A stretch of 64,000 nt of DNA from Luffa acutangula (lineage: Eukaryota; Streptophyta; Magnoliopsida; Cucurbitales; Cucurbitaceae), in contig CM072089.1 of assembly GCA_036850905.1 (NCBI GenBank), forward strand, positions 6,944,001 to 7,008,000, written 5' to 3'. Shown here piece by piece: positions 22,843 to 34,021 of the stretch. The notes under the pieces were generated by a model that did no database searches, was not told the DNA's origin, and worked only from the letters and a program-made list of their open reading frames with translations. A program made the translations under genes and the position numbers. How positions within the stretch are numbered: the first letter of the stretch is position 1; every line of letters begins with the position of its first letter.

Positions 22843-24452
22843 TCCATTGAATAACTATTTGATTTTTGTTTGTTTTCTCATCATTTCTTTAGAATGGATT
22901 TCATCAACCTTTGGAAAATTTTTGAATTCTTAACCTATTTAGAAAGAAAAACAAGTTTTTAAAAATTATTTTTAGTTTTCAAATCTTAATTTAAGTTTTG
23001 AAAACATTTGTTAGAGTAGATAGCAAAACAAAAAAAAATCCATAGGTGGAACTGATGTTTATATGCTTAATTTTAAAAAACAAAAAAACTAAAGTCCTGT
23101 TTGATAACTATTTGGTTTTTGAAAATTAAGCTTATAAACACTACTTCTACCTCCGAAATTCTTTGTTTTGTTATCTACCTTCATATCATGTTTTAAAAAA
23201 ACAAGTCAATTTTTGAAAACTAAAAAAAAAAAGTTTTCAAAAACTTGTTTCTGTTTTTGGAGTTTGGCTAGAAATCTAAATGTGTCCTTGACAAAGATGA
23301 AAACCAAAGGAAATTGGGAGAAAACAACCATAATTTTTAAAAACCAAATGGTTATCAAACAGAGTCTTAGATTTCAACATTTAGCTTGAATTTTGAAAAC
23401 ACTTCTAAAAAGTAGAAAAAAAAAAGAAAAAAAGAACTTATTGATAAAATTAGTGTTTATGAGCTTAATTTTCAAAAACCAAAATCATCATCAAACTTGA
23501 AATGAGACCTTAATTATAGATTTATTATAAGCTGCAATTAGTTGTTTAGTGTAAGACATTTTGAAACATTACAACACAAGTTTCTAAACTTTAAACTATT
23601 TACACTATTCAATTTAATTATGATATAGAATTAAATCCAACTCCTATGAATTATAATATTGAGGTTTTTTTTTTTTTTTTTTTTTTTGAGAAGTAATATT
23701 GAGGTTTAATCATAAAAATTTTGTAACTTAGGAGACAATGGTCCAAATCGATCCAAAATTGAAACGATAATCGTAACATGCTCTAATTCACTGATGATTT
23801 CCTCGAAAAGGAATAAAAATAAATAAATTTTATGGATGATTTTTCTCCATTTTCACTTTTCAAGTGTGTTATTAATTTTCTTAAACGTTGTTTCAAGTTA
23901 AAAAATCTGATACATGTATTAAAAATTATGAGTATTTTATCACGTATATTAAAAGGAAAAATAAAAATAAAAAGATTGATCATGAAATCATTAATAATTT
24001 CTTGTATAGTTAGGAACTTAGGGTAATAGCATAGTCAATAACTTACTGTTTGAAATAATTTTATTTTATGTTGGTAATTTTTTACTCTATTATCAAATCA
24101 AAGTTAAAAGTTAGGTTATACTAAAGTTTTAGTTCACACATTTTTACGATGTGGTCAGTTTAACTTTAGAAACAAATTCCAACTATACCTCTGAATTTTC
24201 AAACATAACTCTATTTAGTTTCTAACGTCAACATAATATCAATGTAGAGAAGAAATATGAGAAGAAGAAAAAAAAAAAGACAAATATTTGGACATGGAGA
24301 TCAAAGACTACCTATCCTACACAACTATTATTTAAAATAAAATTTGAAGTTAGACTTGTTCAATTAACGCAAACTAATAAGCAAAAATACCAACAAATTC
24401 AACTTCAATTGCACAAAAAAATAGTTCATAAATTATTATCGACACTGACACT
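22843..24452. other. Intergenic region with MITE remnants
   Basis: A MITE lies at 23094-23366. The sequences around it (22850-23040 and 23385-23515) repeat the same 'aataactatttgatttttg' and 'gagcttaattttcaaaaacc' words, so a second, older copy probably surrounds it. T run at 23667-23688. No gene is recognised. Confidence 0.5.
23094..23366. mobile_element. MITE copy 1 (GTTTGATAAC terminal repeat)
   Basis: Terminal inverted repeats: left 'gtcctgtttgataactattt', right reversed 'gactctgtttgataaccatt'. The internal sequence ('aagcttataaacactacttc', 'ggctagaaat', 'aaatgtgtcctt') is shared along its length with the copy at 41128-41433. It has no coding capacity and no target duplication that I could confirm. 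Confidence 0.7.
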
Positions 24453-24565
24453 ATCTTTTTTTTTTTTTTTTTGTTGACAATATGTGAGGAGGGGGATTTG
24501 AACCACATAGCTTGTAGCTATTAATACAATTTTTTGTCAGTTGAGCTAAGCTCTTGTTGGCACCG
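24453..24565 (-). repeat. tRNA-derived SINE, second subtype, minus strand
   Basis: Read on minus: 'agcttagctcaactgacaaa' (A-box), 'gtggttcaaatccccctcct' (B-box), 'cacatattgtcaac' and a long A tail (the T run 24453-24470). Flanks 'gacactatc' and 'gacaccatc' look like an imperfect target duplication. A related plus-strand copy is at about 60395-60490. Confidence 0.65.
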
Positions 24566-24599
24566 ACACCATCTTTTTCAAGTCCAATATTGAGATGTA

Positions 24600-24628
24600 G
24601 TTATTATTATTATTATTATTATTATTAA
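24600..24628. repeat. (TTA)n microsatellite
   Basis: About nine uninterrupted 'tta/att' units. Confidence 0.9.
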
Positions 24629-25908
24629 TTTGCATAGGAAATATGAAGGATTTTATCCTAAAGACCAAGTCAGGAAAAAATGTAATAAAACGACGGGAGA
24701 GGAGACTTTACATTTACAATAGCACTATTCAATTAATCAAATTGTTCGTGTAATATATATAAATATATAGAATTATTAGATGGATTTTAGTGAATAATTT
24801 AAACTTGTGTCCTTGATTAAAGGGCAAGAAATATAAAGCAAATGATGCAAATCCAAGTGTTGCAATTTGATTCGATTGCGTTGAAATGAAATTGAGGTTT
24901 AGTTTATTTATACATTGGATGTCGCTTTATTTTGTTTGGAAATTTGAGCCATATATTTCAATTATGATCAATGCAACATTCACACCTATTGTGGATCTCC
25001 AAGTGTTCCAACTTTTTTTTTCCTTTTGGAAAAGTGTATACACCAAAGATAAGATTGTCACACCTCTATTTTTTTTTTTTTTCAAAGATTATAGGTTCTA
25101 ATCTCATGTTCGAATATAAATTTAGTTAATCATAGTTTGTGCATAGTTTGATTTTGGTCCTCATGTTTTTTAGAAGTTTCAATTTAGTTAATGGGATTAA
25201 GTACCTGTTTGGCTTTGCTGTGGATGAGATTATAAGTGATTATAGGAAAATCTTAACTAACTTAGGTGTTTGTTAAACCTGGTTTTTTTATTAATTTATG
25301 GAATATCTATTTTGAATATTTACAAAATCTATTCAATTGTAGCTTTTGAAAATAACTTTCCGAACAATCAGGTGCCTATTTAACCATTTTACAAAATACC
25401 AATTATATCCTTCCCTAATTTTATTTTCATGCCTCTTATCAATCCTTTTGTCAGGTTAGTTTTAATTTTTTAAAAACTTTTTTCATAATCGTTCTTCTAC
25501 ATTTGAGATGATAAAAACAATGATTGAATTTTCAATAACTTGTGTTATTGGTTTATCAATTTTGTTTTTTTTTTGTTTTTTTGTTTTTTTTTAATCTTAA
25601 TCATATTTTTCCTTAAATTTTGTTTGTACTATTTTTTTGAAAAAAAAAAAAATTGTTTGTACTTAAATTGGAATAAAATGTGTTCATTACAATGTTATAA
25701 TATTTTATCATATAATTTAAAATAACAAAGTATAAATTTTTAGAATAACAAAATAGAAATTTAAATTCAAACTATAATAAAATTAAAATAATTATTTTAT
25801 AACAATCTAAATATTGAGTATCAATATAAAAACAATCAAAATGGATATGTCTACTTTCGTCATTATAGCTAAATCGCAACAATCTCGTTTGCATTTACCA
25901 AACACTAT
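24629..25908. other. Intergenic AT-rich spacer
   Basis: No gene is recognised. A possible MITE end at about 25206 ('acctgtttggctttgctgtg') faces a similar inverted word at about 26500-26530 ('ctacagcaatcccaaactaa'). The solo LTR at 25909 may therefore have landed inside an older element. Confidence 0.4.
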
Positions 25909-26404
25909 TGTTATAGGCAATTTTGGACCACCCCGATGTACAAGGAGCTGACGATGACAACCGGTGAGAAATCAGGCTGGGAGATGGACCCAAGAGGCGA
26001 AATCGGCAAGTGGGACGGGCCAAGACCGAAGGGGTCGGGCTTTTGGCTCGACCCCCTGGCCCATCCGACTCCATTTGGTCCCTACCGCCTTTGGTCGCCC
26101 CAGTTCCGTCTGGTTTGACCTAAAACGCCTCCGAGTCCCTAAAAACCCTAGGAGGATGAGCATGTATTTATACCCCTATTCGCCACTGAAGATGGGGACC
26201 CGAACTCTCTACTTTCTTCTCTTACTCTCTAGGTCTCCTACCTCCGTTTTCAAACTTAAGCATCGGAGTCGGTGTGGCTAGCACCACACCGGTGTGCAGG
26301 TTTTCCGTCTTGCAGGCCACGTCTTCCCTCTTCATCTATAAATTTACCGTTAGTGGCACGTGAAGGCCAGGTGAGTTCCCTCGGACCAAAATCGACCATC
26401 AACA
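25909..26404 (+). mobile_element. Solo LTR with perfect 5-bp target duplication
   Basis: It starts TGTTATAGGCAATTTTGG and ends CGACCATCAACA, flanked by ACTAT on both sides (25904-25908, 26405-26409). A TATTTATA box at about 26165 is followed about 105 bp later by a hairpin: CGGTGTGG (26270-26277), loop CTAGCA, CCACACCG (26284-26291). No primer-binding site, polypurine tract or gag-pol sequence is adjacent, so this is an LTR left after recombination. Frames within it (25936-26281) are not proteins. Confidence 0.85.
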
Positions 26405-26409
26405 ACTAT

Positions 26410-27210
26410 AACCTACTTTTTCAGGTTTAACACTGAAATTTACCAAACACTAATTTATTTCTAGTTACATCTGATTTTTTTAAAAGCACAGTTGCCAACA
26501 ATTATTTTAAAAGCTACAGCAATCCCAAACTAAGCCTAAGTCTAGTTTCATTTTGGTACTTATAGTTTGAAAGGTTTCAATTTTGTCTTCGCTCCTGAAT
26601 TTTATGTCAGGGACACAATTTTTTTTTTTTTTTTTTTAACTATAGTCTTAAATGTACTGATGCATAATGTACTTGTTTTTATACACAATATTCAAATGCA
26701 TAAATTGCAAACTCACCAAAAAAAATTAATTACAAATTTAGTCCTTGAACTTTCAAAAGTATCTAATATGTCGTTGATCTTTCAATTTTGTGTCCAATAG
26801 GCTCCTAAATTTTAAAAAGGGGCTAATATGCCCTTGAAATTTCAATTTTGTGTCTATTACATCCCTGAAATTTCATTAGGTTATTGTCCTATTCAATATT
26901 TTTTAAAATTAACGGATCTACTAGACGTAAAATTAAAAGTTTAAGGTCCAATTAGACATAAATTCCAATTTTATATCTAATACATCAAGTAAGTTTTAAA
27001 AATTTTGAATATGTCAAAGGCTTATTGGATATACAAAATTGAAATTTCGAGAATCTATGAGAAATTTTTAAATTTTAATGACCAAAATTGAAAATTTAGG
27101 GATTGAGACATTTTTTAAAGTCTAGAGAACAAATAAGACACAAACCTAAAAGTTCATTAAACTTGTAATTAAATCTATTTAAATTTAGTAATATTAAATA
27201 TCAAACTATC
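26410..27210. other. Degenerate repeat-rich spacer
   Basis: Phrases such as 'tttcaattttgtgtc', 'taatatg(t/c)c' and 'ctattagacataa' recur every 50-100 bp, as at 960-1260. This is an old, decayed inverted-repeat transposon. No gene is recognised. Confidence 0.5.
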
Positions 27211-27219
27211 TAAAAAAAA

Positions 27220-27364
27220 GGATAATTGTAATGGGTGGCAACATGAAGGTAAATAATTACAAATATAGCAATTTTTAAAAATATTTGCAAATATGGCAAA
27301 AAATTTTAATTAATTTTTTATATTCCTAAATTGCCCCTGTGTGCCCATCTTCTTCTTCCTCGTC

Positions 27365-27407
<43 letters not shown>

Positions 27408-28656
27408 GATAGAAAGTCTTTTTATTACTGATAGATTCTATCAGTGGTAGAAAAATTTTCTATCAGTGATAATAGAATAAAGTTTCTATCAGTGATATTT
27501 CTATCACTGATAGATTCTATCAGTGGTAGAAAAATTTTCTATCGGCGATAGAAAGTTTCTATCACTAATAATTCTATGACTGATAGATTCTATCAGTGTA
27601 GAAAAAATTTCTATCAGTGATAGAAAGTTTCTATCACTGATAGAATAGAAGATTTCTATCACTAATAGAAACTTTTTCTATCAGTGATAAAAGATTTCTA
27701 TCACTGAGATAGGTTCTATCAGTGATAAAAAAAACTTTTTATAGAAAATCATAGAAAAACTTTTGATAAAAAATCTTTCAATCTCTGATCACCCATAAAA
27801 ATCTTTCTATCTCCGATAGAAATCTTTCTATCACCGATATAATCTATAAGTGATAGAAAAACTCTCTATCACCGATAGAAAAGCTTTCTATCAGTGATAA
27901 AAGATTTCTATCACTGATACAAATTTTTACTATTCTATCAGTGAAAGAAAGATATTCTATCAATGGTAGAAAATCTTTCAATCCCTGATAGAACCTATCA
28001 GTGATAGAAATCTTCTATCACTTATAAAAAAATTTTCTATGAGTGATAGAAAAAATTTCTATCATTCATAGAAAATCTTTCTATGAGTGATAGAAAAACT
28101 TTCTATCTCTATCACTGAGACTGATAGAAAAACTTTTCGTGAGTTATAGAAAATCTTTCTATCACTGATACTTTTCTATCAGTGATAGAAGATCTTTTGT
28201 TTCTATCAGCGATGGTGATACATGGTGAAATCGAGCATTGAAAAATAAAGCAAAAACGAACTATTATAGAAATCAAACACTGAAAAGCAAAAACCAAACA
28301 CTGATAGAAAACCAAATAACAACAACCAAACACTGATAGAACACCGAACAAGTGATAGAAAAATATCTATCGCCGATAGAATCTATCAGTGATAGAAAAA
28401 TATCTATCGCCGATAGAATCTATCAGTGATAGAAAATTTCTATCACTGATATAATCTATCAGTGATAGAAAATCTTTCTATCACTGATAGAATCTATCAG
28501 TATAGAAAAACTTTCTATCAGTGAAAGAAAATATGGAGGGGTATTTTAGTAAATGCAACACACAAACTATTAGATTTTGCCATTTTTGCAATTTTTTTTG
28601 TGGGTTGCTAGATTTGCAATTATTTTGGCCCATATTGCTATCCTTGCAACCGGCCC
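27220..28656 (-). mobile_element. MULE-type element, same family as 20082-22433, inverted
   Basis: Flanked by a perfect 9-bp duplication TAAAAAAAA (27211-27219, 28657-28665). The left end GGATAATTGTAATGGGTGGC matches the reversed right end of the Pack-MULE; the right end, reversed, reads GGGCCGGTTGCAAGGATAGC and matches its left end. The element is therefore the same family in opposite orientation. It contains a 38-base T run (27367-27404) and a long, more decayed palindromic array, but no host gene fragment that I can recognise. No transposase. Confidence 0.85.
27405..28527. repeat. Second, more diverged palindromic array
   Basis: The same TTCTATCASTGATAGAA theme as at 21186-22262, but with many broken units ('gagtgatag', 'tatcgccgatag', 'tatctccgatag'). 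A duplicated segment 'gaaaaatatctatcgccgat' appears twice in a row at 28348-28410. The higher divergence suggests an older insertion than the Pack-MULE. Confidence 0.85.
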
Positions 28657-28665
28657 TAAAAAAAA

Positions 28666-29659
28666 TTAGTTTGATAAATAGAAAAATATACTGAAATTAT
28701 TTATATAAATATATAAGAAATTAAATTAAATTTGAAAGTACAGAGACTAAATCGTTACATATCAAAGTTCAGGGACCAAATTGTTACTTTTCCTAAAGTT
28801 TAGGGACCAAAAGTGATTTTTAACCTAAAATTAATGAAAAACAATAACATTGTTTAAAAACGGATCAAACACTATATAGAAAAATGGAGGGGCACGTTGA
28901 TGTTTAAGTTGTAAATTTAATACTAATTGTTAAATATCAATTTTCATTGTGTATCAAAAAAGAAAAATTTAATAACTTGAGGGGAGAGGTGTCCCTCTTG
29001 GCCCCTTAATAGATCCGTCCTTGGTTCCCATAAATTAGTTAAATCTCACCAATTGTATGTGCACCCTCTTTTACTCACTTGAAAAATCATTTTTTTTTAC
29101 TTACCCGTAAACCCTTCAACAATCAAATTAAAACCACACCAGTCAAATTAAAACTTTTACGACTATAAATATCAAATTTAAACAAAATCCAAACTATAGA
29201 AATTAAATTAAAATTTATAAAGTAGGCATGGCCGCATGGGATGTAAACCGAGTTTTTTTTTTTTTTTTTTTTAATTTTTTTTTTAATTTTTCAAGAATGA
29301 GAAAAATGACTTGAACCAAATATGGTTGAGCTGTATTTCTTTTGCTCGATTTAGTTTAATTTGATTATTATTTTTTAGTCAATTTTTTTTTTGTTTTTTT
29401 TTTCTCCTAAACTAGCATTTGGATTGATGGTTGGTAAAAATCAAATCACTCTTTGTCTCCCTAGCTATAGGGACCAAATTAACAACATGGGTTGATTGGA
29501 CGGTCAAGGAAGGCCCATGCAAATAGTAAAAGGCTTATATAGAAATTACGTCAAGTTGTGGTGACCATCTATCTATGATTTAATATCTTATGAGAGTCTT
29601 TTTGTTTAGAGCAATGATTTGACATCAAATTGGAGTTTTATTCCTAGCCACCACTAGTA
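28666..29659. other. Intergenic spacer
   Basis: AT-rich; T runs at 29253-29272 and nearby. No gene or bounded element is recognised. Confidence 0.5.
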
Positions 29660-30073
29660 GGGGCCGTTTGGTGCGCCGGAATTGAATGAGTTTGAAATAG
29701 AATGGAATGGAATCTGATGCCCATGAGAATATTTTGCTGGAATCATGATTCCCATGTCTGTGTTTGGTGCATTGGATTTGAGTTGGAATTAATGGAGAGA
29801 GAAATAGTGGGACCCACCAAAATTATGAAGAAAAATGGAGAGAGAAATAGTGGGACCCACCAAAATGTGGTTAAAATATAAAAAGAAATTGTGGGTCCCA
29901 TCAAAATTAGGAAGACAAATGGAGAGAGAAATAGTGGGACCCACCAAAATGTGGGAATAGATTGGAATCCACATGTCCACCGTTTCATTCCAACCCCGAC
30001 CAACCAAACAAGGGCATCCATTTTCATTCCATTCCAATCCAATCCAAACCAAACCCATGAAACAAACAACCCC
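29660..30073. mobile_element. Short TIR element (MITE), possibly Harbinger-like
   Basis: The left end is GGGGCCGTTTGGTGCGCCGG; the right end, reversed, starts GGGGTTGTTTGTTTCATGGG. Both continue into 'gaatggaatgg' words. The trinucleotide GTA flanks both sides. A unit starting 'aatggagagagaaatagtgg' and containing the palindrome GTGGGACCCAC occurs three times (29791, 29833, 29918). Overlapping frames on both strands are by-products of this repeat. Confidence 0.6.
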
Positions 30074-31119
30074 GTAGGGTTTAGTTGATACATAAAATTG
30101 ACTATTTAAGTTATTTTCCATGTGATGACATGTTGCACTTTGAATTAATTGGAGTGTTTTTTATAAACTTGGGAGCCAAAAGCCTAGCTTGCCACTTTAC
30201 AATTCTCGACATGAGATTACATACCTCAACATTCAAATAAATCAATCTAACTTACTTGTACAGTGTTTAACTTAACGATCTATTTAATAGCTAGTTCTCT
30301 TGAACTCAATGTCTAATTAATAAACTAAAAAAAACATTTAGAAAACAAAAATGTCGAAAACACTTTTGATCCTCATGGTTTAAAAACTACTAAATTTAGT
30401 GAATAACCATGTATAAACAATAAAATATTTACAAGTTCGTAGATCAACTCAAACGTCTCAAGAACTTTAAAGATGAAACTTTTGTGAGTTTTTTCTTCGT
30501 CAACACGACAACTTTACATTTCTTTTGTGCACATTCTTTTTCTCTTTTTGTCATTCAAAATTTTCCTTAGGTTAGACCGATCTCTTGATGGATCAGGTGA
30601 GGCCGATTTCCATAGAGTTATGTTCTCTAGCTTGTGTGATGGTTAAGAAAATTAAATTAAAATAGAAAGTTAGTTATCCATGGTTGAGCATTGAGATCAT
30701 CTTGGAGTTCGTTGATGATGAGTAAAAACCAATTTTTTCTCCCGATTTACCTCCCCTTATCCAATTAAATGTTAATTTAACTTTAGGGGTTAATTGCAAC
30801 ACTTAAATTTCATGAGACTATTTTATCAAATTAATGAGTGTAATTATTACAAATCTCATAGTCTAGGAATGATATGTGCAACGATTTATTTATTTTTCCT
30901 TTCAAAAAAAAAAAAAAAAACGATTTATTTATTTTTTATATTATTATTTTTTTTAATGTTTGGCAAGTGAATATTGGCAACTGGGGAGAGGTTATTATAG
31001 TACCGAGTACAGAGGATGAGAACTCCAAGAGAGACGGTGCCCTAAATTCGAACCCTCTTCGTTCTGGTTTGTCGTCCTCGCTTTTCCCACGTTTCTACTT
31101 GCAAACGGATCGCGGTGCT
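30074..31119. other. Spacer and PRMT10 promoter region
   Basis: AT-rich. The last 150 bp become GC-richer and should hold the promoter and 5' UTR of the PRMT10 gene. No other gene is seen. Confidence 0.5.
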
Positions 31120-33246
31120 ATGGGAAGCTCCTCAAACGGCGTCGTCGGGGAGCGCAGCGCCGGCAGCAATGGCGGCCTTCAGGTCGATAAGGGCGTCGAT
31201 TTTGCTCAGTATTTCTGCACCTACGCCTTCCTCTATCACCAGAAGGAGATGCTCTGCGACCGAGTTCGCATGGACGCTTACTTCAATGCCATCTTTAAGA
31301 ACAAGCATCACTTCGAAGGAAAGGTACGTCTCTTTTCCATTCTTTCCTTTTCTCTTCTTTATCTGTTTTCGCGCGCCTATTTCATTTTCTACTGCCGGGA
31401 CAATGGGACCACGAGAAGGAATCGATTCTTTACTAGCTTAACTGCTTCGTTTTTGGTCTCCTTTAGCTAATTCTGTCTCGTTACTGTCTTGTGGCTGTGT
31501 TGTTGGCCGAGTACTGGGCTGTTTGATTGTAAAGGTGTAATTTTTTTAAGCTGCTGGCCGGAATCAGTGAGGATTAGTCATTGATTTTAATTACTTTTCT
31601 TGGAGCAGACCGTATTAGATGTGGGAACCGGGAGTGGGATCCTAGCTATTTGGTCAGCGCAAGCAGGTGCAAGGAAGGTATATGCCGTGGAAGCAACTAA
31701 GATGTCGGAACATGCCCGTGCACTTGTTAAAGCTAACAACCTTCAGGACGTGATTGATGTGATTGAAGGGTCTATGGAGGAAGTTGTTCTTCCTGAGAAA
31801 GGTTAGCACCATTATTTTCCCACCCGTTTTGTTAGAAAACGTGAACTCGTTGGATAGATATGTTTTATGTTCTCTCTATGAAACATAGTTAAAATGAGTT
31901 CTGCTGTAGTGCATTTGAAACTTTTATTATCAAGTGCACTAATCTTCGAGCAACAAGGTATTGTATTGCGAAATTTGACTCAGTGGTCTAACTTTGTTTA
32001 TTCGTTGGTGATCAGTTGATGTCATAATCTCAGAGTGGATGGGATATTTTCTCCTGCGGGAATCCATGTTTGATTCTGTGATTTATGCACGTGACCACTG
32101 GTTGAAGCCAACCGGGGTGATGTAAGTGATGGAAGTATTGATTTTATTTCCTATAGTAACTTCTACTTAGTTATTTCTCTCTCTCTCTCTCTCTTTTCTT
32201 TTAATTATCTCGTTTTCCATTATTCTCAACGCAGTAAATTTTCTAAACTCATGGAAAATTTTGAAAATGATCGATACCAACCAGTTAGAGATGAGTATTG
32301 TAGTGGTTTGTTAGAACTCAGAAAGTTTAAACAAGTGGATAAAATATTTAGATGCTTTCTGAAAGTTCTAATGATGTCATTACTAGAAAAATTTGCACGG
32401 TTTTTCTGGTGTCATGAACAAAAGGTTGTTAGTAACTACAGGTCTAATATATGATGGTAAAAGGCTTAATTATTTATAACTTATTGAAGATGGATCAAGA
32501 TAGTAGCAGTAAGTACCTGACTATTTTAGGTGAATTGATGGTAAAATTACATAGGTGCATGCATTTATTCATATGTATTGCTATTTTGGAGGAGCTTTTT
32601 ATGTGATTGAAAAAAAAAACTGATTTTCTTACCTACATGATTTGTCCCACATACTGTACTGTACAAACCATCTAAAACAAAAATTGGTTTATCCAGGTAT
32701 CCAAGTCATGCACGCATGTGGGTGGCACCAATTAGGTCTAAATTGGGAGATCAAAAAATGAATGATTATGAAGGAGCTATGGATGATTGGTATAATTTTG
32801 TTTCTGATACCAAAATGGATTATGGAGTTGACATGTCCGTTTTAACGAGACCATTCTCTGAAGAGCAAAGAAAATACTATCTTCAGGTGAGACTCAGATT
32901 TGGGAATGCAAGTTTTCTGAGTTTCTTAGTTTTTTTGTAATTGCTATTTTTCATATTATCTTTTAGACTAAAAATTCGGTTGATTTTAAACTATGTTTCA
33001 TAGTCAATTATATGTCTGTTGATTTTCATTTTCATGTGCCAAGAGAATGTGCAATTGAATATTTTTCAATCGTGTTGTTTAATGGTTATTGGGTGCAGTT
33101 GTCTATTATTTTGATTTGTGGTCTCTTTGTACGTTGGCATGTTGTTCCTATGAGTGCCTTATCTGAAATATGATGGGCTATCCCTCTATCATATACATTA
33201 CACCTAGTTTGATTTGAGATTTGCTTTGGAACTCTTTAACATCAGA

Positions 33247-33277
<31 letters not shown>

Positions 33278-34021
33278 TTATAGACATCTTTGTGGAACAA
33301 CCTTCATCCACAACAAGTTATTGGGACCGCAGCCGTCATAAAAGATATTGATTGTTTGACTGCCACTGTGGATGACATTCTCGAAGTCAAATCAAGCTTT
33401 TTGTCATCAATCAATTCAGAGAACACACGGTTTTGTGGATATGGTGGATGGTTTGATGTTCATTTTCGAGTAAGTCGAGCTTCCATTTCCCTTTTTGAAA
33501 CATTAAAGTTTGGCTTACTCGATGCTTTTACTATAGGTTTCTTAACTTTTTCAAATTGGGTGTACTAGGGAAGAAACGAGGATCCAGCTCAATTAGAGAT
33601 TGAGCTGACAACTGCTCCCAGCATTGGTAATGGCACACACTGGGGACAACAGGTCTGTATTATCAAGAAATCAACTACTATGTAACATTGAAACCTTGTC
33701 TTGGTTCATTAGCTTTTTATAATTTATGCCTATGGCAAATTTTCAGTAACAACAGTATTTTGTTTATCCACCAGGGGTTAAATGCTCGTCTGGTTACACC
33801 AAGAAATGTCATTTCAATTTTATCTTTTCTTCATTTGACAGGTCTTCCTCTTGCATCCTCCTGTTTGGGTCAGTGAAGGAGATGAATTGAAGGTTTCCTT
33901 CTTTATGAAGCGCTCTAAAGAAAATCATCGGCTAATGGAGGTTGAGTTTGGCTGTGAAATCAACCAACCTTCTGGCAAGCTGCATCAACAATCATTCACA
34001 AATAAGTTTTACATTGAGTGA
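31120..34021 (+). CDS. PRMT10: Protein arginine N-methyltransferase 10
   Basis: Seven exons join in frame: 31120-31323, 31609-31801, 32016-32121, 32697-32886, 33284-33469, 33569-33652 and 33842-34021, giving 380 aa, close to the roughly 383 aa of Arabidopsis PRMT10. Visible motifs: YFxxY at Y31/F32/Y35, SAM-binding motif I 'VLDVGTGSG' (70-78), the double-E loop 'SEWMGYFLLRE' with Glu139 and Glu148, and the THW loop at 316-318. PRMT10 is a plant-specific type I enzyme making asymmetric dimethylarginine, for example on histone H4R3, and in Arabidopsis it affects flowering time. The long dimerisation arm after about residue 180 is typical. The ATG is chosen because sequence before it lacks homology and 'MGSSSNG...' matches the family N-terminus. 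A T-rich tract (33248-33272) in intron 4 precedes the acceptor. Confidence 0.95.

Noticed and set aside
25936..26281. Overlapping frames of 60-105 codons
   Set aside because: They lie within a solo LTR and recur, broken, in the other LTR copies. No domain is present.
21186..28527. Bacterial tet-system or vector contamination
   Set aside because: Only the 13-bp operator core matches. Spacers and flanks differ from engineered tetO arrays, units are mutated, and both arrays sit inside transposons with plant target duplications.
29743..30121. Two long overlapping minus-strand frames
   Set aside because: They are produced by the threefold internal repeat of the MITE at 29660-30073.
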